A stretch of DNA of 12,352 nt from JAJUFS01 sp964599565. Lineage in GTDB: Bacteria; Pseudomonadota; Gammaproteobacteria; Natronospirales; JAJUFS01. The notes beneath the pieces were generated by a model, which was given only the letters and a program-made list of their open reading frames with translations, was not told the DNA's origin and did no database searches. Position 1 is the stretch's first letter, and the number at the start of each line of letters is the position of its first letter. The stretch is from NCBI GenBank assembly GCA_964599565.1, contig CAZRFE010000077.1, forward strand, positions 1-12,352, read 5' to 3'. The position numbers and the translations under genes were made by a program. This document shows, piece by piece, positions 1 through 7,158 of the stretch.

Positions 1-1
1 G

Positions 2-91
2 AGCAGAACGATGACCTGTTTGAGCGGTGAATCCATCGACGGCGAAAACCTCGAATCGGTCACACCCGCGGGCAACTACAGGATGGCCTGA
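2..91 (+). CDS. Possible 3' end of an upstream gene (partial)
   Basis: From base 2 one forward frame stays open for 29 codons and stops at TGA 89-91, ending in residues VTPAGNYRMA. Its third codon positions are mostly G or C, as expected of coding sequence here. Frame 1 also enters the window open but stops at 28-30, so which frame carries the upstream gene cannot be settled. No product can be named from so short a tail. No terminator hairpin is visible between 91 and the next gene. Confidence 0.3.
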   Translation, partial: SRTMTCLSGESIDGENLESVTPAGNYRMA

Positions 92-115
92 TCCAAATGC
101 CCCGAATCGCGTGGA

Positions 116-121
116 GATAAT
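116..121 (+). promoter_or_regulatory. Candidate -10 element (GATAAT) for the lipoprotein gene
   Basis: GATAAT differs from the sigma-70 consensus TATAAT at one position and lies about 50 bases before the chosen start. No convincing -35 hexamer is seen at the usual distance, so this is a weak call. Confidence 0.28.
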
Positions 122-160
122 GCCCGGCCGCAAATGATGCGGATAAGACACGGACATTAT

Positions 161-165
161 GGAGG
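161..165 (+). promoter_or_regulatory. Ribosome binding site GGAGG that decides the lipoprotein start
   Basis: GGAGG ends eight bases before the ATG at 174. A longer in-frame ATG at 159 would place this site inside the coding region, so 174 is preferred. Confidence 0.7.
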
Positions 166-173
166 ATGCATCC

Positions 174-2558
174 ATGACGATGCGAGCGATGAAACAGGTG
201 TTCCTGGCGGCGTTGATGGTGGCGTTCGCAGGTTGCGGAGGTGGCGGCGGAGGCGGCGTGAACAATCCTCCTGTCAACGTTCCGCCTGCCGACAACGAAC
301 TGCGCTTCCATGGAAGCACGGGGCTCGCCGGGGCAGGCGCGGCGATAGCAGCGTCCGCGGGTGAAATGAACGTCGAAGCTGTCGCGGACGAAAAGGGCCG
401 CTATTCGCTCGATGTTCCGCTGGCGAATCTTAAGGAAGGCACGGTGCTTCGCCTGGACATCAAAGGCAGCGGCGAACGCGGACATATTCATTTCGTCAGT
501 GCGTTCGCGAACGCCGGCGAGCTTGAAGACCAGGCGGGCGCAGACCGAATACTGACTTCCGGGGAAGCAGCGGGTGTTGATGCTTCGGAAGTGTCCACGG
601 CGAAGTACGCAGCGCTCTATCACGCCAACGGCGGAGAACATCTGCAGACCACGGCAAGGTTTCTCGAACTTGAAAGCAAGGCATTGACCGCCGATCGCGT
701 CTCCACGATGGCTGCCGCAGCGAGGCTCGCTGCCAGGGACCGCAACACCTTGCCCGCCGCCACTGACACCACCTGGAAGGTGTTGTCCAAGGAAAGCGCG
801 GCACAGGGTTTCCTCGCTGGCCTGCGTTCCGGGGCCATCGACATTGCGCAGAAACGGGCGGCTTCTTCTTCATCGAAGACGGAAGCAGAAATCGACGTGG
901 TGATGAGTACCGTCGAGGAGTTGCTTGAAAATCCACAACCCTTCACGGCTGCAATGCTGCCGGATGAATACGTCATGATCGAACGTACGCGCAGCGACCT
1001 GGAATTGCGCGCTCACGTGCTCCAGTTCAACGATGACGGTACGGGAACCCACACTTCATCCGCTGGCGAAAACCCGATGACCTGGGCCATTGATGGGGAG
1101 GGGCGGCTTGTCGTAACGCCGGCTGCCGGCAAACGCATCATTTCCGAAGCGGCTGATATCAACGATGAGACCGCGTTTCCGCAGACACAGCAGGAGATAC
1201 TGGGCGATCTCGTGTTCACGCTGTTGAGCAGCGGCGAAACGGTGGACCTGGTGACGGTTCTCTACGACGTTGCCGACGCCGAGATCGGCAGTTCTGAAAC
1301 CTTTGATCCCGCCACGCATCGCGTGCTGTTGCGTGCGCTCACGGCTGTCAGGTCAGGACCGCACCTGGCGTTCGATGCCGCTGAATTCGCGGGTCATGCC
1401 TGGGCGATGCCGGGTGTTGGAAGCGATGTCACCCAGGGTCGTGAAATCGTTGTCCGACAAACACAGCCATTGCCCGCGCACATGAGCAGCGAGACGCTTC
1501 TCCAGTTTTCCGAAGACGGCAATGGCGAAGTTCTTGCGCCGGACTTGGAAACTGCAGCGATTGCGGCAACCGGTGAAACGTTCAATTGGGATGTTTCCGT
1601 TGGCGGAGAACTCGTCATTACATTCCCCGACGGTTCGGTTGTGACGTATCGCAAGATGGGTACGGACGGCATGGCACTTGACGTTCTCGTGATCACGCAG
1701 GACGCCGTTACGAGCGAAACGCTGGTGAACGCCGGTCTTGCCGTGGCCGTCGATGAAGACGCGGCCTTTACCCTCAGCGATGTCGTTGGCTCGCACGCGC
1801 GTTTCGGCAACGGCGCGGGCAGTTTCGAACTGCAGAATTTCGCGCCGCTGGTTCTGGAGTACGCGTATGCCCCGGTCGCCGATCACAAGGGGAACGTGGA
1901 CATGCCGATCTGGCAGGAGCTTGACAGGGACCATGACAAGGCATGGCGAGTCGATGCAGGTGATATCCGCATCGGCGCCTTCAATCCCCGTATTGCGAAC
2001 CCTGAACAAACATCCCCCTTCGACCCGGGTTGTGTCGAAGTCGAGAACTGCTATCAGCATTCCCAGATACGCGTAATACCGCTCGCGCGAGATGGGGATC
2101 GCGTTTATACGATGGAAGTGCAGGACGATTATTATTTCACCATGGACACCGCCGTTCTCCACGGCGATGTCGCGAATCGGCGCATCAGCATCAACTACTG
2201 GGATCTGGAAACAGGCGATTTCATCCCGCCTGTGGAGACTTTTACCTTTACATTGAGCAGTACCAGCTATGCACCGTATGTGTATCAGACCGTCTACGTC
2301 ACTGCGATCGCCGAAGGTGAAAGCGAGGTGATGACCATCGGTTCAGCAGTCGTGTCGGAGGACGGTGCGTTTACCGTTACCGGCAGTCTGCCGGGAGGCA
2401 AGGAATACACCATTGGCTGGTACGCGGATGTCAACGGAAATCAGGTATGCGACGAGCCGCCGTACGATCACGCGTGGACACACAATCTTGCGACTCTCAC
2501 TGCGAACGTGACCCTTCCCGTTCAACATGACTACAACTTTGGCGTTTGCCAGCAATAA
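174..2558 (+). CDS. Large secreted lipoprotein of unknown function with duplicated beta-rich modules
   Basis: A 794-residue protein with a lipoprotein signal peptide: hydrophobic stretch at residues 8-19, lipobox FAGC with Cys21, then seven glycines and a proline-rich linker. It should be anchored in the outer membrane or face the periplasm or surface. Residues about 42-98 resemble a carboxypeptidase-regulatory-like fold (DEKGRYSLDV). Two related modules follow: LQFNDDGTG...WAIDGEGRLVVTP (283-316) and LQFSEDGNG...WDVSVGGELVITF (443-484), suggesting an internal duplication. Near the C-terminus DVNGNQVCD (752-760) looks like a calcium-binding loop. Cys620/Cys626 and Cys759/Cys792 could form disulfides. 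I do not recognise the family. It is a single-gene unit followed by a strong terminator. Its GC content appears lower than that of the genes downstream. Adhesin-like or ligand-binding roles are guesses. Confidence 0.85.
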   Translation: MTMRAMKQVFLAALMVAFAGCGGGGGGGVNNPPVNVPPADNELRFHGSTGLAGAGAAIAASAGEMNVEAVADEKGRYSLDVPLANLKEGTVLRLDIKGSGERGHIHFVSAFANAGELEDQAGADRILTSGEAAGVDASEVSTAKYAALYHANGGEHLQTTARFLELESKALTADRVSTMAAAARLAARDRNTLPAATDTTWKVLSKESAAQGFLAGLRSGAIDIAQKRAASSSSKTEAEIDVVMSTVEELLENPQPFTAAMLPDEYVMIERTRSDLELRAHVLQFNDDGTGTHTSSAGENPMTWAIDGEGRLVVTPAAGKRIISEAADINDETAFPQTQQEILGDLVFTLLSSGETVDLVTVLYDVADAEIGSSETFDPATHRVLLRALTAVRSGPHLAFDAAEFAGHAWAMPGVGSDVTQGREIVVRQTQPLPAHMSSETLLQFSEDGNGEVLAPDLETAAIAATGETFNWDVSVGGELVITFPDGSVVTYRKMGTDGMALDVLVITQDAVTSETLVNAGLAVAVDEDAAFTLSDVVGSHARFGNGAGSFELQNFAPLVLEYAYAPVADHKGNVDMPIWQELDRDHDKAWRVDAGDIRIGAFNPRIANPEQTSPFDPGCVEVENCYQHSQIRVIPLARDGDRVYTMEVQDDYYFTMDTAVLHGDVANRRISINYWDLETGDFIPPVETFTFTLSSTSYAPYVYQTVYVTAIAEGESEVMTIGSAVVSEDGAFTVTGSLPGGKEYTIGWYADVNGNQVCDEPPYDHAWTHNLATLTANVTLPVQHDYNFGVCQQ

Positions 2559-2580
2559 CGAGACCTTTCACTGTCTTGCC

Positions 2581-2606
2581 AAAGGCCGCCTCCGGGCGGC
2601 CTTTTT
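2581..2606 (+). terminator. Rho-independent terminator after the lipoprotein gene
   Basis: Perfect ten-base-pair stem AAAGGCCGCC / GGCGGCCTTT with loop TCCG, continuing into a run of five T. It lies 22 bases after the lipoprotein stop codon. Confidence 0.9.
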
Positions 2607-2669
2607 CATTGAACTCCTCCCTCGCGAACTTGTCCCCACAAGCAGTGCCTGTCTGCGTGGTGCAAAAGG

Positions 2670-2698
2670 TTGCATCGCGTGAAGCCGGCGCGAAGAAT
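2670..2698 (+). promoter_or_regulatory. Weak candidate sigma-70 promoter for the amidohydrolase operon
   Basis: TTGCAT (2670-2675), a 17-base spacer and AAGAAT (2693-2698) have the right geometry but only three and four consensus matches. The operon must start between the terminator at 2606 and the gene at 2750, so some promoter is expected here. Confidence 0.25.
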
Positions 2699-2708
2699 GA
2701 CGCATCTT

Positions 2709-2732
2709 CCGGAACCCGGTGTTCCGGCTTTT
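2709..2732 (+). promoter_or_regulatory. Leader hairpin with short T run, possible attenuator
   Basis: Seven-base-pair stem CCGGAAC / GTTCCGG with loop CCGGT, followed by C and four T, ends directly before the AGGAGG ribosome site at 2734-2739. The form resembles a short intrinsic terminator, but placed inside the leader it could modulate transcription or translation of the operon. No anti-terminator partner was identified. Confidence 0.35.
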
Positions 2733-2749
2733 CAGGAGGGGATATTTCC

Positions 2750-4150
2750 ATGGCCAACATTTCAAGAGAGCGCCTTGCGCTGCTCTTCCTGCCTGCGCTT
2801 GCGGTCGCGATTGCGGGCTGCGATGCGATCAAGGAGGACCAGTCGGGCGAGGCGGAGACGCCGGACGCCTACGCGTCCACGTACGTGCCGATGCCGTCGC
2901 AGCCGGTGCTGATCACGAATGCGATCATCTACACCGGCACGGGCGAGAAGATCGAGAACGGCAGTGTGCTCATGCAGGACGGACGCATCGCGGCGGTCGG
3001 CGTCGACGTCGAAGCGCCACAGGGCGCGACGATCATCGACGCGAAGGGCCGCTATGTGACGCCGGGCATCATCGACGTGCATTCGCATATCGGCGATTAC
3101 GCGGTGCCGGGCGTGAACGCGCATTCCGATGGCAACGAAATGTCCAATCCGAACACCGCGAACGTGTGGGCGGAGCATTCGGTCTGGCCGCAGGATCCGG
3201 CGTTTCTCACCGCGCTTGCAGGTGGCGTAACGACGCTGCAGGTGCTCCCCGGTTCCGCGAATCTTTTCGGCGGTCGCGGTGTCACGCTGAAGAACGTTCC
3301 CGGCCGCTCGGTGATGGACATGAAGTTTCCCGGCGCGCCGTATGGTCTGAAGATGGCGTGCGGCGAGAATCCGAAGCGCGTCTACGGCCAGAAGGGCGGT
3401 GCGCCGTCGACACGCATGGGCAACGTCGCGGGTTACCGCGCGGCGTGGATCGAGGCAAAGGAATATCTCGACCAGATGGAAGCGGCTGAAGGCGGCCAGG
3501 GCGAGATGCCGACGCGCGATCTCAAGCTCGAGACGCTCGCCGGCGTGCTCAAGGGCGACATCATCGTGCACAACCACTGCTATCGCGCGGATGAAATGCT
3601 CGTGATGCTCGATATCGCGAAGGAGTTCGACTACAAGGTCGGCACGTTCCATCACGCGGTAGAGGCGTACAAGATCGGCGACGCGCTCGCCGAATCCGGC
3701 ACATGCGCGGCGATGTGGGCCGACTGGTGGGGCTTCAAGATGGAAGCATGGGACGGCATCCGCGAGAACGTTCCGATGGTCGACGCCGCCGGCGCGTGCG
3801 CGATCGTGCATTCGGATTCCGCCGTCGGCATCCAGCGTCTCAACCAGGAAGCCGCGAAGGCGATGGCCGCAGGCAATCGCGTCGGCATGGACATCACGCC
3901 GGAACATGCCATGCGCTGGCTGACGCAGAACGCCGCGACATCGCTCGACATCGATGAAGAGACCGGCACGCTCGAGGAAGGCAAGATGGCGGACGTCGTG
4001 CTGTGGAGCGGCAGCCCGTTCAGCGTGTACACGCGTGCCGAGAAGGTGTTCATCGACGGCGCGCTCGCCTTCGACCTCAACGATCCGAAGTTCCAGCCGA
4101 AGTCGGATTTCGAACTCGGCGACATCGAGATCCGCGGAGAACTGCAATGA
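2750..4150 (+). CDS. Lipoprotein amidohydrolase, metal-dependent, imidazolonepropionase-like
   Basis: A 466-residue protein of the amidohydrolase superfamily (TIM-barrel metal-dependent hydrolases, COG1228-like). The start at 2750 has AGGAGG ten bases upstream; the frame extends further upstream without support. Signal peptide with lipobox IAGC (Cys24) predicts a membrane-anchored periplasmic enzyme. Metal ligands visible: HSH (His111, His113) after strand 1, His274/His276 in VHNHC, His301/His302 in FHH, and Asp356 in VHSDSA. A lysine in LKMACGENPK (200-209) may be a carboxylated bridging ligand, which is inference. C-terminal GTLEEGKMADVVLW (406-419) is the usual sandwich-domain signature. 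The substrate cannot be read from sequence; cyclic amide or dipeptide hydrolysis is typical of relatives. The stop overlaps the start of the paralogous gene by four bases (ATGA), so the two are translationally coupled. Confidence 0.9.
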   Translation: MANISRERLALLFLPALAVAIAGCDAIKEDQSGEAETPDAYASTYVPMPSQPVLITNAIIYTGTGEKIENGSVLMQDGRIAAVGVDVEAPQGATIIDAKGRYVTPGIIDVHSHIGDYAVPGVNAHSDGNEMSNPNTANVWAEHSVWPQDPAFLTALAGGVTTLQVLPGSANLFGGRGVTLKNVPGRSVMDMKFPGAPYGLKMACGENPKRVYGQKGGAPSTRMGNVAGYRAAWIEAKEYLDQMEAAEGGQGEMPTRDLKLETLAGVLKGDIIVHNHCYRADEMLVMLDIAKEFDYKVGTFHHAVEAYKIGDALAESGTCAAMWADWWGFKMEAWDGIRENVPMVDAAGACAIVHSDSAVGIQRLNQEAAKAMAAGNRVGMDITPEHAMRWLTQNAATSLDIDEETGTLEEGKMADVVLWSGSPFSVYTRAEKVFIDGALAFDLNDPKFQPKSDFELGDIEIRGELQ

Positions 4151-5412
4151 AAAGAATATTCATCCTGCTTGCCGCACTGACACTGTCCGGCAACGCGCTC
4201 GCGGAAACGTACGCGATCACCAACGGCTTGATCCACACGCTCGGACCGCAGGGCGTGATCAAGCAGGGCACCGTCATCATCACGGATGGCCGCATCACAG
4301 CGGTTGGCGCGAATGTCGCCGTGCCGGAAGGCGCGGAAGTGATCGATGCCAGGGGACGCGTGGTGACGCCGGGCTTCATGGATCCCGCGTCGTATCTCGG
4401 GCTCATCGAAGTCAGCGCGGAAGACAGCACGACGGATGCGTCCACGGTCAGCGACCGCTACACGGCGGCACACTCCGTCACCGCCGCGATCAACCCGCGC
4501 TCCACGCTCATTCCGGTGAACCGCATCGAAGGCATCACGCGCGCTGTCACGCGGCCGTTTCCCGGTGCCAGCATCTTCGCGGGCCGCAGCGCCATCATCT
4601 CCCTCGGCAGCGTCGATGATTTCGTGCTCGATAGCGCCGCCGCGATGCATGTCACGCTCGGCTCGTACGGCGCGGCACTCACCGGCGGCAGCCGGGGCGC
4701 CGCCATGGTGAAGCTGCGTGAAGCGTTCGAGGATGCGCGCGACTTCCGTGCCAACCGGCGCGCGTTCGAAAGCGCCAGCCGTTATGGCTACGCGCTCTCG
4801 CGCCCGGATCTCGAAGCGCTGCAGCCGGTGCTTGACGGCAAGCTGCCGCTGGTCGTCGATGTCGAGCGCGCATCGGACATCGAAGCTGCGCTGCGTCTTT
4901 CGGATGACTTCGGTCTCAGGCTGATCATCCAGGGTGGCGCGGAAGCGTGGCTGGTTGCGGACAAGCTTGCCGCGGCGAACGTTCCGGTGCTGCTCGATCC
5001 GCTGCAGAACATGCCGTCGAGCTTCGAGCAGATCGCATCGACGCTGCAGAACGCCGCCGCGCTCAACGCCGCCGGCGTAGTCATCGCGTTCGCGCAGGGC
5101 GAATCGCATAACGCGCGCAACGTGAAGCAGGCCGCCGGCATTGCGGTCGCGAACGGACTGCCATGGAGCGCGGCGCTGGAAGCGCTCACCGTGAATCCCG
5201 CGAAGATCTTCGGTGTCGAGAATTACGGCCGCCTCGTCGCGGGGCAGGATGCGGATGTCGTGATCTGGGATGGCGATCCGCTCGAGACGACGACGTTCGC
5301 GGACGCGGTGTTCATCCAGGGAAGAAAGGTTCCAATGGAATCGCGGCAGACGCTGTTGCGCGACCGTTACCTTGAGGCCGAAGCGCGGCCGCAGGCTTAC
5401 GACAAGCCGTGA
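4147..5412 (+). CDS. Periplasmic amidohydrolase-like protein lacking metal ligands, probable pseudoenzyme
   Basis: A 421-residue protein with a cleavable signal peptide (residues 1-19, ending NALA before ETYA) and the overall amidohydrolase layout: N-terminal sandwich domain (VIITDGRITAVGANV), PGFMD at strand 1, and C-terminal GRLVAGQDADVVIWDG (361-376). The catalytic positions are replaced. The HxH after strand 1 reads Ala81-Ser-Tyr83. By hand alignment with the preceding paralogue, the strand-5 His is Val239, the strand-6 His is Gly263 and the strand-8 Asp lies near Gln317. It is therefore unlikely to bind metal in the usual way and may be a structural or regulatory partner of the active lipoprotein amidohydrolase, with which it overlaps by ATGA. 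Such paired degenerate amidohydrolases appear, from memory, in other proteobacteria and Bacteroidetes. The partner role is inference. Confidence 0.88.
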   Translation: MKRIFILLAALTLSGNALAETYAITNGLIHTLGPQGVIKQGTVIITDGRITAVGANVAVPEGAEVIDARGRVVTPGFMDPASYLGLIEVSAEDSTTDASTVSDRYTAAHSVTAAINPRSTLIPVNRIEGITRAVTRPFPGASIFAGRSAIISLGSVDDFVLDSAAAMHVTLGSYGAALTGGSRGAAMVKLREAFEDARDFRANRRAFESASRYGYALSRPDLEALQPVLDGKLPLVVDVERASDIEAALRLSDDFGLRLIIQGGAEAWLVADKLAAANVPVLLDPLQNMPSSFEQIASTLQNAAALNAAGVVIAFAQGESHNARNVKQAAGIAVANGLPWSAALEALTVNPAKIFGVENYGRLVAGQDADVVIWDGDPLETTTFADAVFIQGRKVPMESRQTLLRDRYLEAEARPQAYDKP

Positions 5413-5436
5413 ACTGAACGTCCGCGCAGATCCAGG

Positions 5437-5463
5437 AAGCCCGGCGAAAGCCGGGCTTTTTCT
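5437..5463 (+). terminator. Rho-independent terminator after the amidohydrolase pair
   Basis: Nine-base-pair stem AAGCCCGGC / GCCGGGCTT closed by a GAAA tetraloop and followed by a T-rich tract. It begins 25 bases after the stop of the second amidohydrolase. Confidence 0.92.
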
Positions 5464-5528
5464 TTGTCCATGAAATTCAGCGGTCCTGGCCTCAATGCTG
5501 TGACGATTGCAGCGACACCGCGAATCAC

Positions 5529-5537
5529 TGCGATACT
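5529..5537 (+). promoter_or_regulatory. Candidate extended -10 promoter of the sigma factor gene
   Basis: TGCGATACT has the TGn extension and a GATACT hexamer (four of six consensus bases), placing a start of transcription about 15 bases before the gene. TTGCAG at 5507-5512 would be a -35 only with a long 19-base spacer. No GGAAC-type ECF promoter was seen, so autoregulation is not evident. Confidence 0.35.
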
Positions 5538-5558
5538 GGAGTTGCTTCTGGAAGTCAC

Positions 5559-6086
5559 ATGGAACACGCGCGCAGCATGACAGCAGACACGCAGCAGCAG
5601 TTCGTCGAACTGCTCGAGCGCCATCGCGGCATCGTCTTCAAGGTCGCCGGCATGTACTGCCGGAACCCGGAAGACCGCGCCGACATCGCGCAGGAGATCG
5701 CGGCGCAGCTGTGGCGTGCATTCCCGAACTATGACGCTGCGCGACCGTTCGCGACATGGATGTACCGCGTTGCGCTGAATGTCGCGATCTCGCATCTGCG
5801 CAGCAACAGCTGGCGCGAACGGCAGACCGTGCCGTTCGACGAAACCCTGCACGACGCCGCGGACGACAACGGCGCCGACCATGAGACGGACGAGCACGCG
5901 AGGATGCTGCAGCAATGCATCGCGCGCCTTGATCCGTTCGACCGCGCATTGCTCCTGCTTCATTTCGAGGAGCGCAGCTACCGCGAGATCGCGGATGTTC
6001 TCGGTATCAGCGAAACCAATGTCTCGACCCGGATCGGCCGCCTCAAGCAGCGGATCCGCAACGACATCAAGGCAGGAGATGCATGA
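5559..6086 (+). CDS. RNA polymerase sigma factor, ECF subfamily (sigma-70 type)
   Basis: A 175-residue protein with both ECF domains. Region 2 spans about residues 14-85, with DIAQEIAAQLWRAFPNYD and the -10-binding segment PFATWMYRVALNVAISHLR. Region 4 spans about 112-170, with LDPFDRALLLLHFEERSYREIADVLG and the helix-turn-helix ISETNVSTRIGRLKQRIR. It directs RNA polymerase to a specific set of promoters. ATG 5559 has GGAAG a few bases upstream; ATG 5577 is an alternative giving 169 residues. The gene ends within the start of the following membrane-protein gene, a usual arrangement for a sigma factor and its controller. Which signal it answers cannot be told. Confidence 0.93.
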   Translation: MEHARSMTADTQQQFVELLERHRGIVFKVAGMYCRNPEDRADIAQEIAAQLWRAFPNYDAARPFATWMYRVALNVAISHLRSNSWRERQTVPFDETLHDAADDNGADHETDEHARMLQQCIARLDPFDRALLLLHFEERSYREIADVLGISETNVSTRIGRLKQRIRNDIKAGDA

Positions 6087-6748
6087 TGGAACTCGATGAC
6101 CTGAAGAAAGCATGGCAGAAAACGGAGCTTCACCTTGAAGCCAGCGATGCACTCAACCTGCAGATGCTCGAGCGCAACAGCATGGACAGGTCGCGCGCTG
6201 CCCTGCACCGGTTCGGCTGGGCGCAGTCGGCCGAGCTTGCGTTCTGGTTCGCGATGGTCGTCATCGCCGCGCCGTTCTGGGTCGCGCATCGCGACGTCAC
6301 GCATTTCCTCATCGCGGGGATCGTGCTGCATGCCTACGGCGTCGCAGCCATCTGCATCGGCGTGATGCAGCTCCTGATGATTGCACGCGTCGATTACGCA
6401 GCACCGGTGGCGAACATCCAGGAGCGCATCGCCGAGCTTCGCCGCCTGCGCGCGCGCTCGACGATCCTGCTGGGGTTGCCGTGGTGGCTGCTGTGGGTGC
6501 CCGTTTCCATCGTCGGTGCGAAGTGGCTGTTCGGTCTCGATATCTATGCGCCGGCGCCGGGCTGGGTGTTCTCGAGCCTGCTCGTCGGCGTGGCGGGCAT
6601 GGCGTGCACGGTGTGGTTCGCGCGGCGTTACATCGGCCGGCTGTCTTCACCCGCGCTCGCGCGGCGCTATCTCGATGACCTTTCCGGCTGCAACCTGAAC
6701 CGTGCGCAGCAGCACGTCGATGAGATCCGGCGATTCATGCGTGAATGA
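6086..6748 (+). CDS. Four-helix inner-membrane protein, candidate anti-sigma partner
   Basis: A 220-residue protein. A cytoplasmic N-terminal segment (MELDDLKKAWQKTE, helical to about residue 43) is followed by four predicted membrane helices at about 47-67, 72-99, 125-148 and 159-180, and a charged C-terminal tail. Two ATG codons are possible, 6083 and 6086; AGGAG at 6074-6078 is seven bases from 6086, which I prefer. The gene shares one base with the sigma factor stop (four bases if 6083 is used). Position and N-terminus suggest it controls the sigma factor, but it has no HxxxCxxC zinc anti-sigma motif, so it is not a classical ZAS-domain protein. Similar membrane proteins beside ECF sigma factors occur in Xanthomonadales as I recall; function unproven. 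Confidence 0.85.
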   Translation: MELDDLKKAWQKTELHLEASDALNLQMLERNSMDRSRAALHRFGWAQSAELAFWFAMVVIAAPFWVAHRDVTHFLIAGIVLHAYGVAAICIGVMQLLMIARVDYAAPVANIQERIAELRRLRARSTILLGLPWWLLWVPVSIVGAKWLFGLDIYAPAPGWVFSSLLVGVAGMACTVWFARRYIGRLSSPALARRYLDDLSGCNLNRAQQHVDEIRRFMRE

Positions 6749-6789
6749 TCGTTCCTTTCTGCGGTCACGGTGATTCATCGATGCGGGCA

Positions 6790-6804
6790 CATCCGGAGCG
6801 GATG
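6790..6804. promoter_or_regulatory. Inverted repeat CATCCG-GAG-CGGATG, possible operator
   Basis: Perfect six-base arms around a three-base centre, overlapping the TG of the extended -10 of the small exporter gene. It lies upstream of the expected transcription start and so would act as DNA, not RNA. It could be the binding site of a dimeric repressor; no regulator gene is adjacent. Confidence 0.35.
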
Positions 6805-6811
6805 CTAGACT
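6803..6811 (+). promoter_or_regulatory. Extended -10 promoter TGCTAGACT for the small exporter operon
   Basis: TGC followed by TAGACT (four of six consensus bases) lies 19 bases before the AUG. Transcription would start near 6818, giving a leader of about 13 bases that begins at the AAAGGAG ribosome site (6818-6824). No clear -35 is present. Confidence 0.45.
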
Positions 6812-6830
6812 GCCGCGAAAGGAGAAACGC

Positions 6831-7151
6831 ATGGCCTGGACACTGCTTTTCATCGCCGGATTGCTCGAGGTCGCCTGGGCGATCGGACTTAAATACACCG
6901 CCGGCTTCACGAAACCCGTTCCCAGCGCGCTGACCATCGCGGCGATGATCGCAAGCTTCTGGCTGCTCGCGCAGGCGCTGAGGACGCTGCCGGTCGGCAC
7001 CGGCTACGCGGTGTGGACCGGCATCGGCGCTGTCGGCACCGCGATACTCGGCATCGTTCTCTTCGCGGAATCCACCGCGTGGCCGCGCATGGTTTCCATT
7101 CTTCTTATTGTCGCGGGCATCGCCGGGCTCAAATTCACCAGCACCTCTTGA
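6831..7151 (+). CDS. sugE: Small multidrug resistance family transporter, SugE/Gdx type (guanidinium exporter)
   Basis: A 106-residue, four-helix protein very close in layout to E. coli SugE/Gdx: N-terminal helix with IAGLLEVAWAIGLKYT containing the essential Glu13, the loop LPVGTGYAVWTGIGAVGTA (53-71), and the final helix ending GIAGLKFT. Family members of the Gdx subtype are inner-membrane antiparallel dimers that exchange guanidinium for protons; the VGTGYAVWTGIGAVG signature favours Gdx over EmrE-type drug exporters. The start has AAAGGAG six bases upstream. The short leader leaves no room for a guanidine riboswitch, which often precedes this gene elsewhere. The next gene begins eight bases after the stop, suggesting cotranscription. 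Confidence 0.92.
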   Translation: MAWTLLFIAGLLEVAWAIGLKYTAGFTKPVPSALTIAAMIASFWLLAQALRTLPVGTGYAVWTGIGAVGTAILGIVLFAESTAWPRMVSILLIVAGIAGLKFTSTS

Positions 7152-7158
7152 AACGTGC

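Noticed and set aside
1353..2162. 269-residue minus-strand frame inside the lipoprotein gene
   Set aside because: Shadow frame without ribosome site or recognisable motif; the plus-strand lipoprotein has a signal peptide, ribosome site and terminator.
2762..4147. 461-residue open frame on the minus strand opposite the first amidohydrolase
   Set aside because: Exact shadow of a well-supported gene; its composition (His, Arg and Ala rich, no recognisable domain) is typical of antisense frames in GC-rich DNA.
3652..5109. 485-residue minus-strand open frame across both amidohydrolase genes
   Set aside because: Spans two genes whose motifs are clear on the plus strand; low-complexity Arg/Ala/Asp content and no start signal.
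6749..6830. Guanidine riboswitch before the sugE-like gene
   Set aside because: Only one ACGG is present and it does not sit in a paired-stem loop; the two ACGR hairpins of the guanidine-II class and space for other classes are absent.
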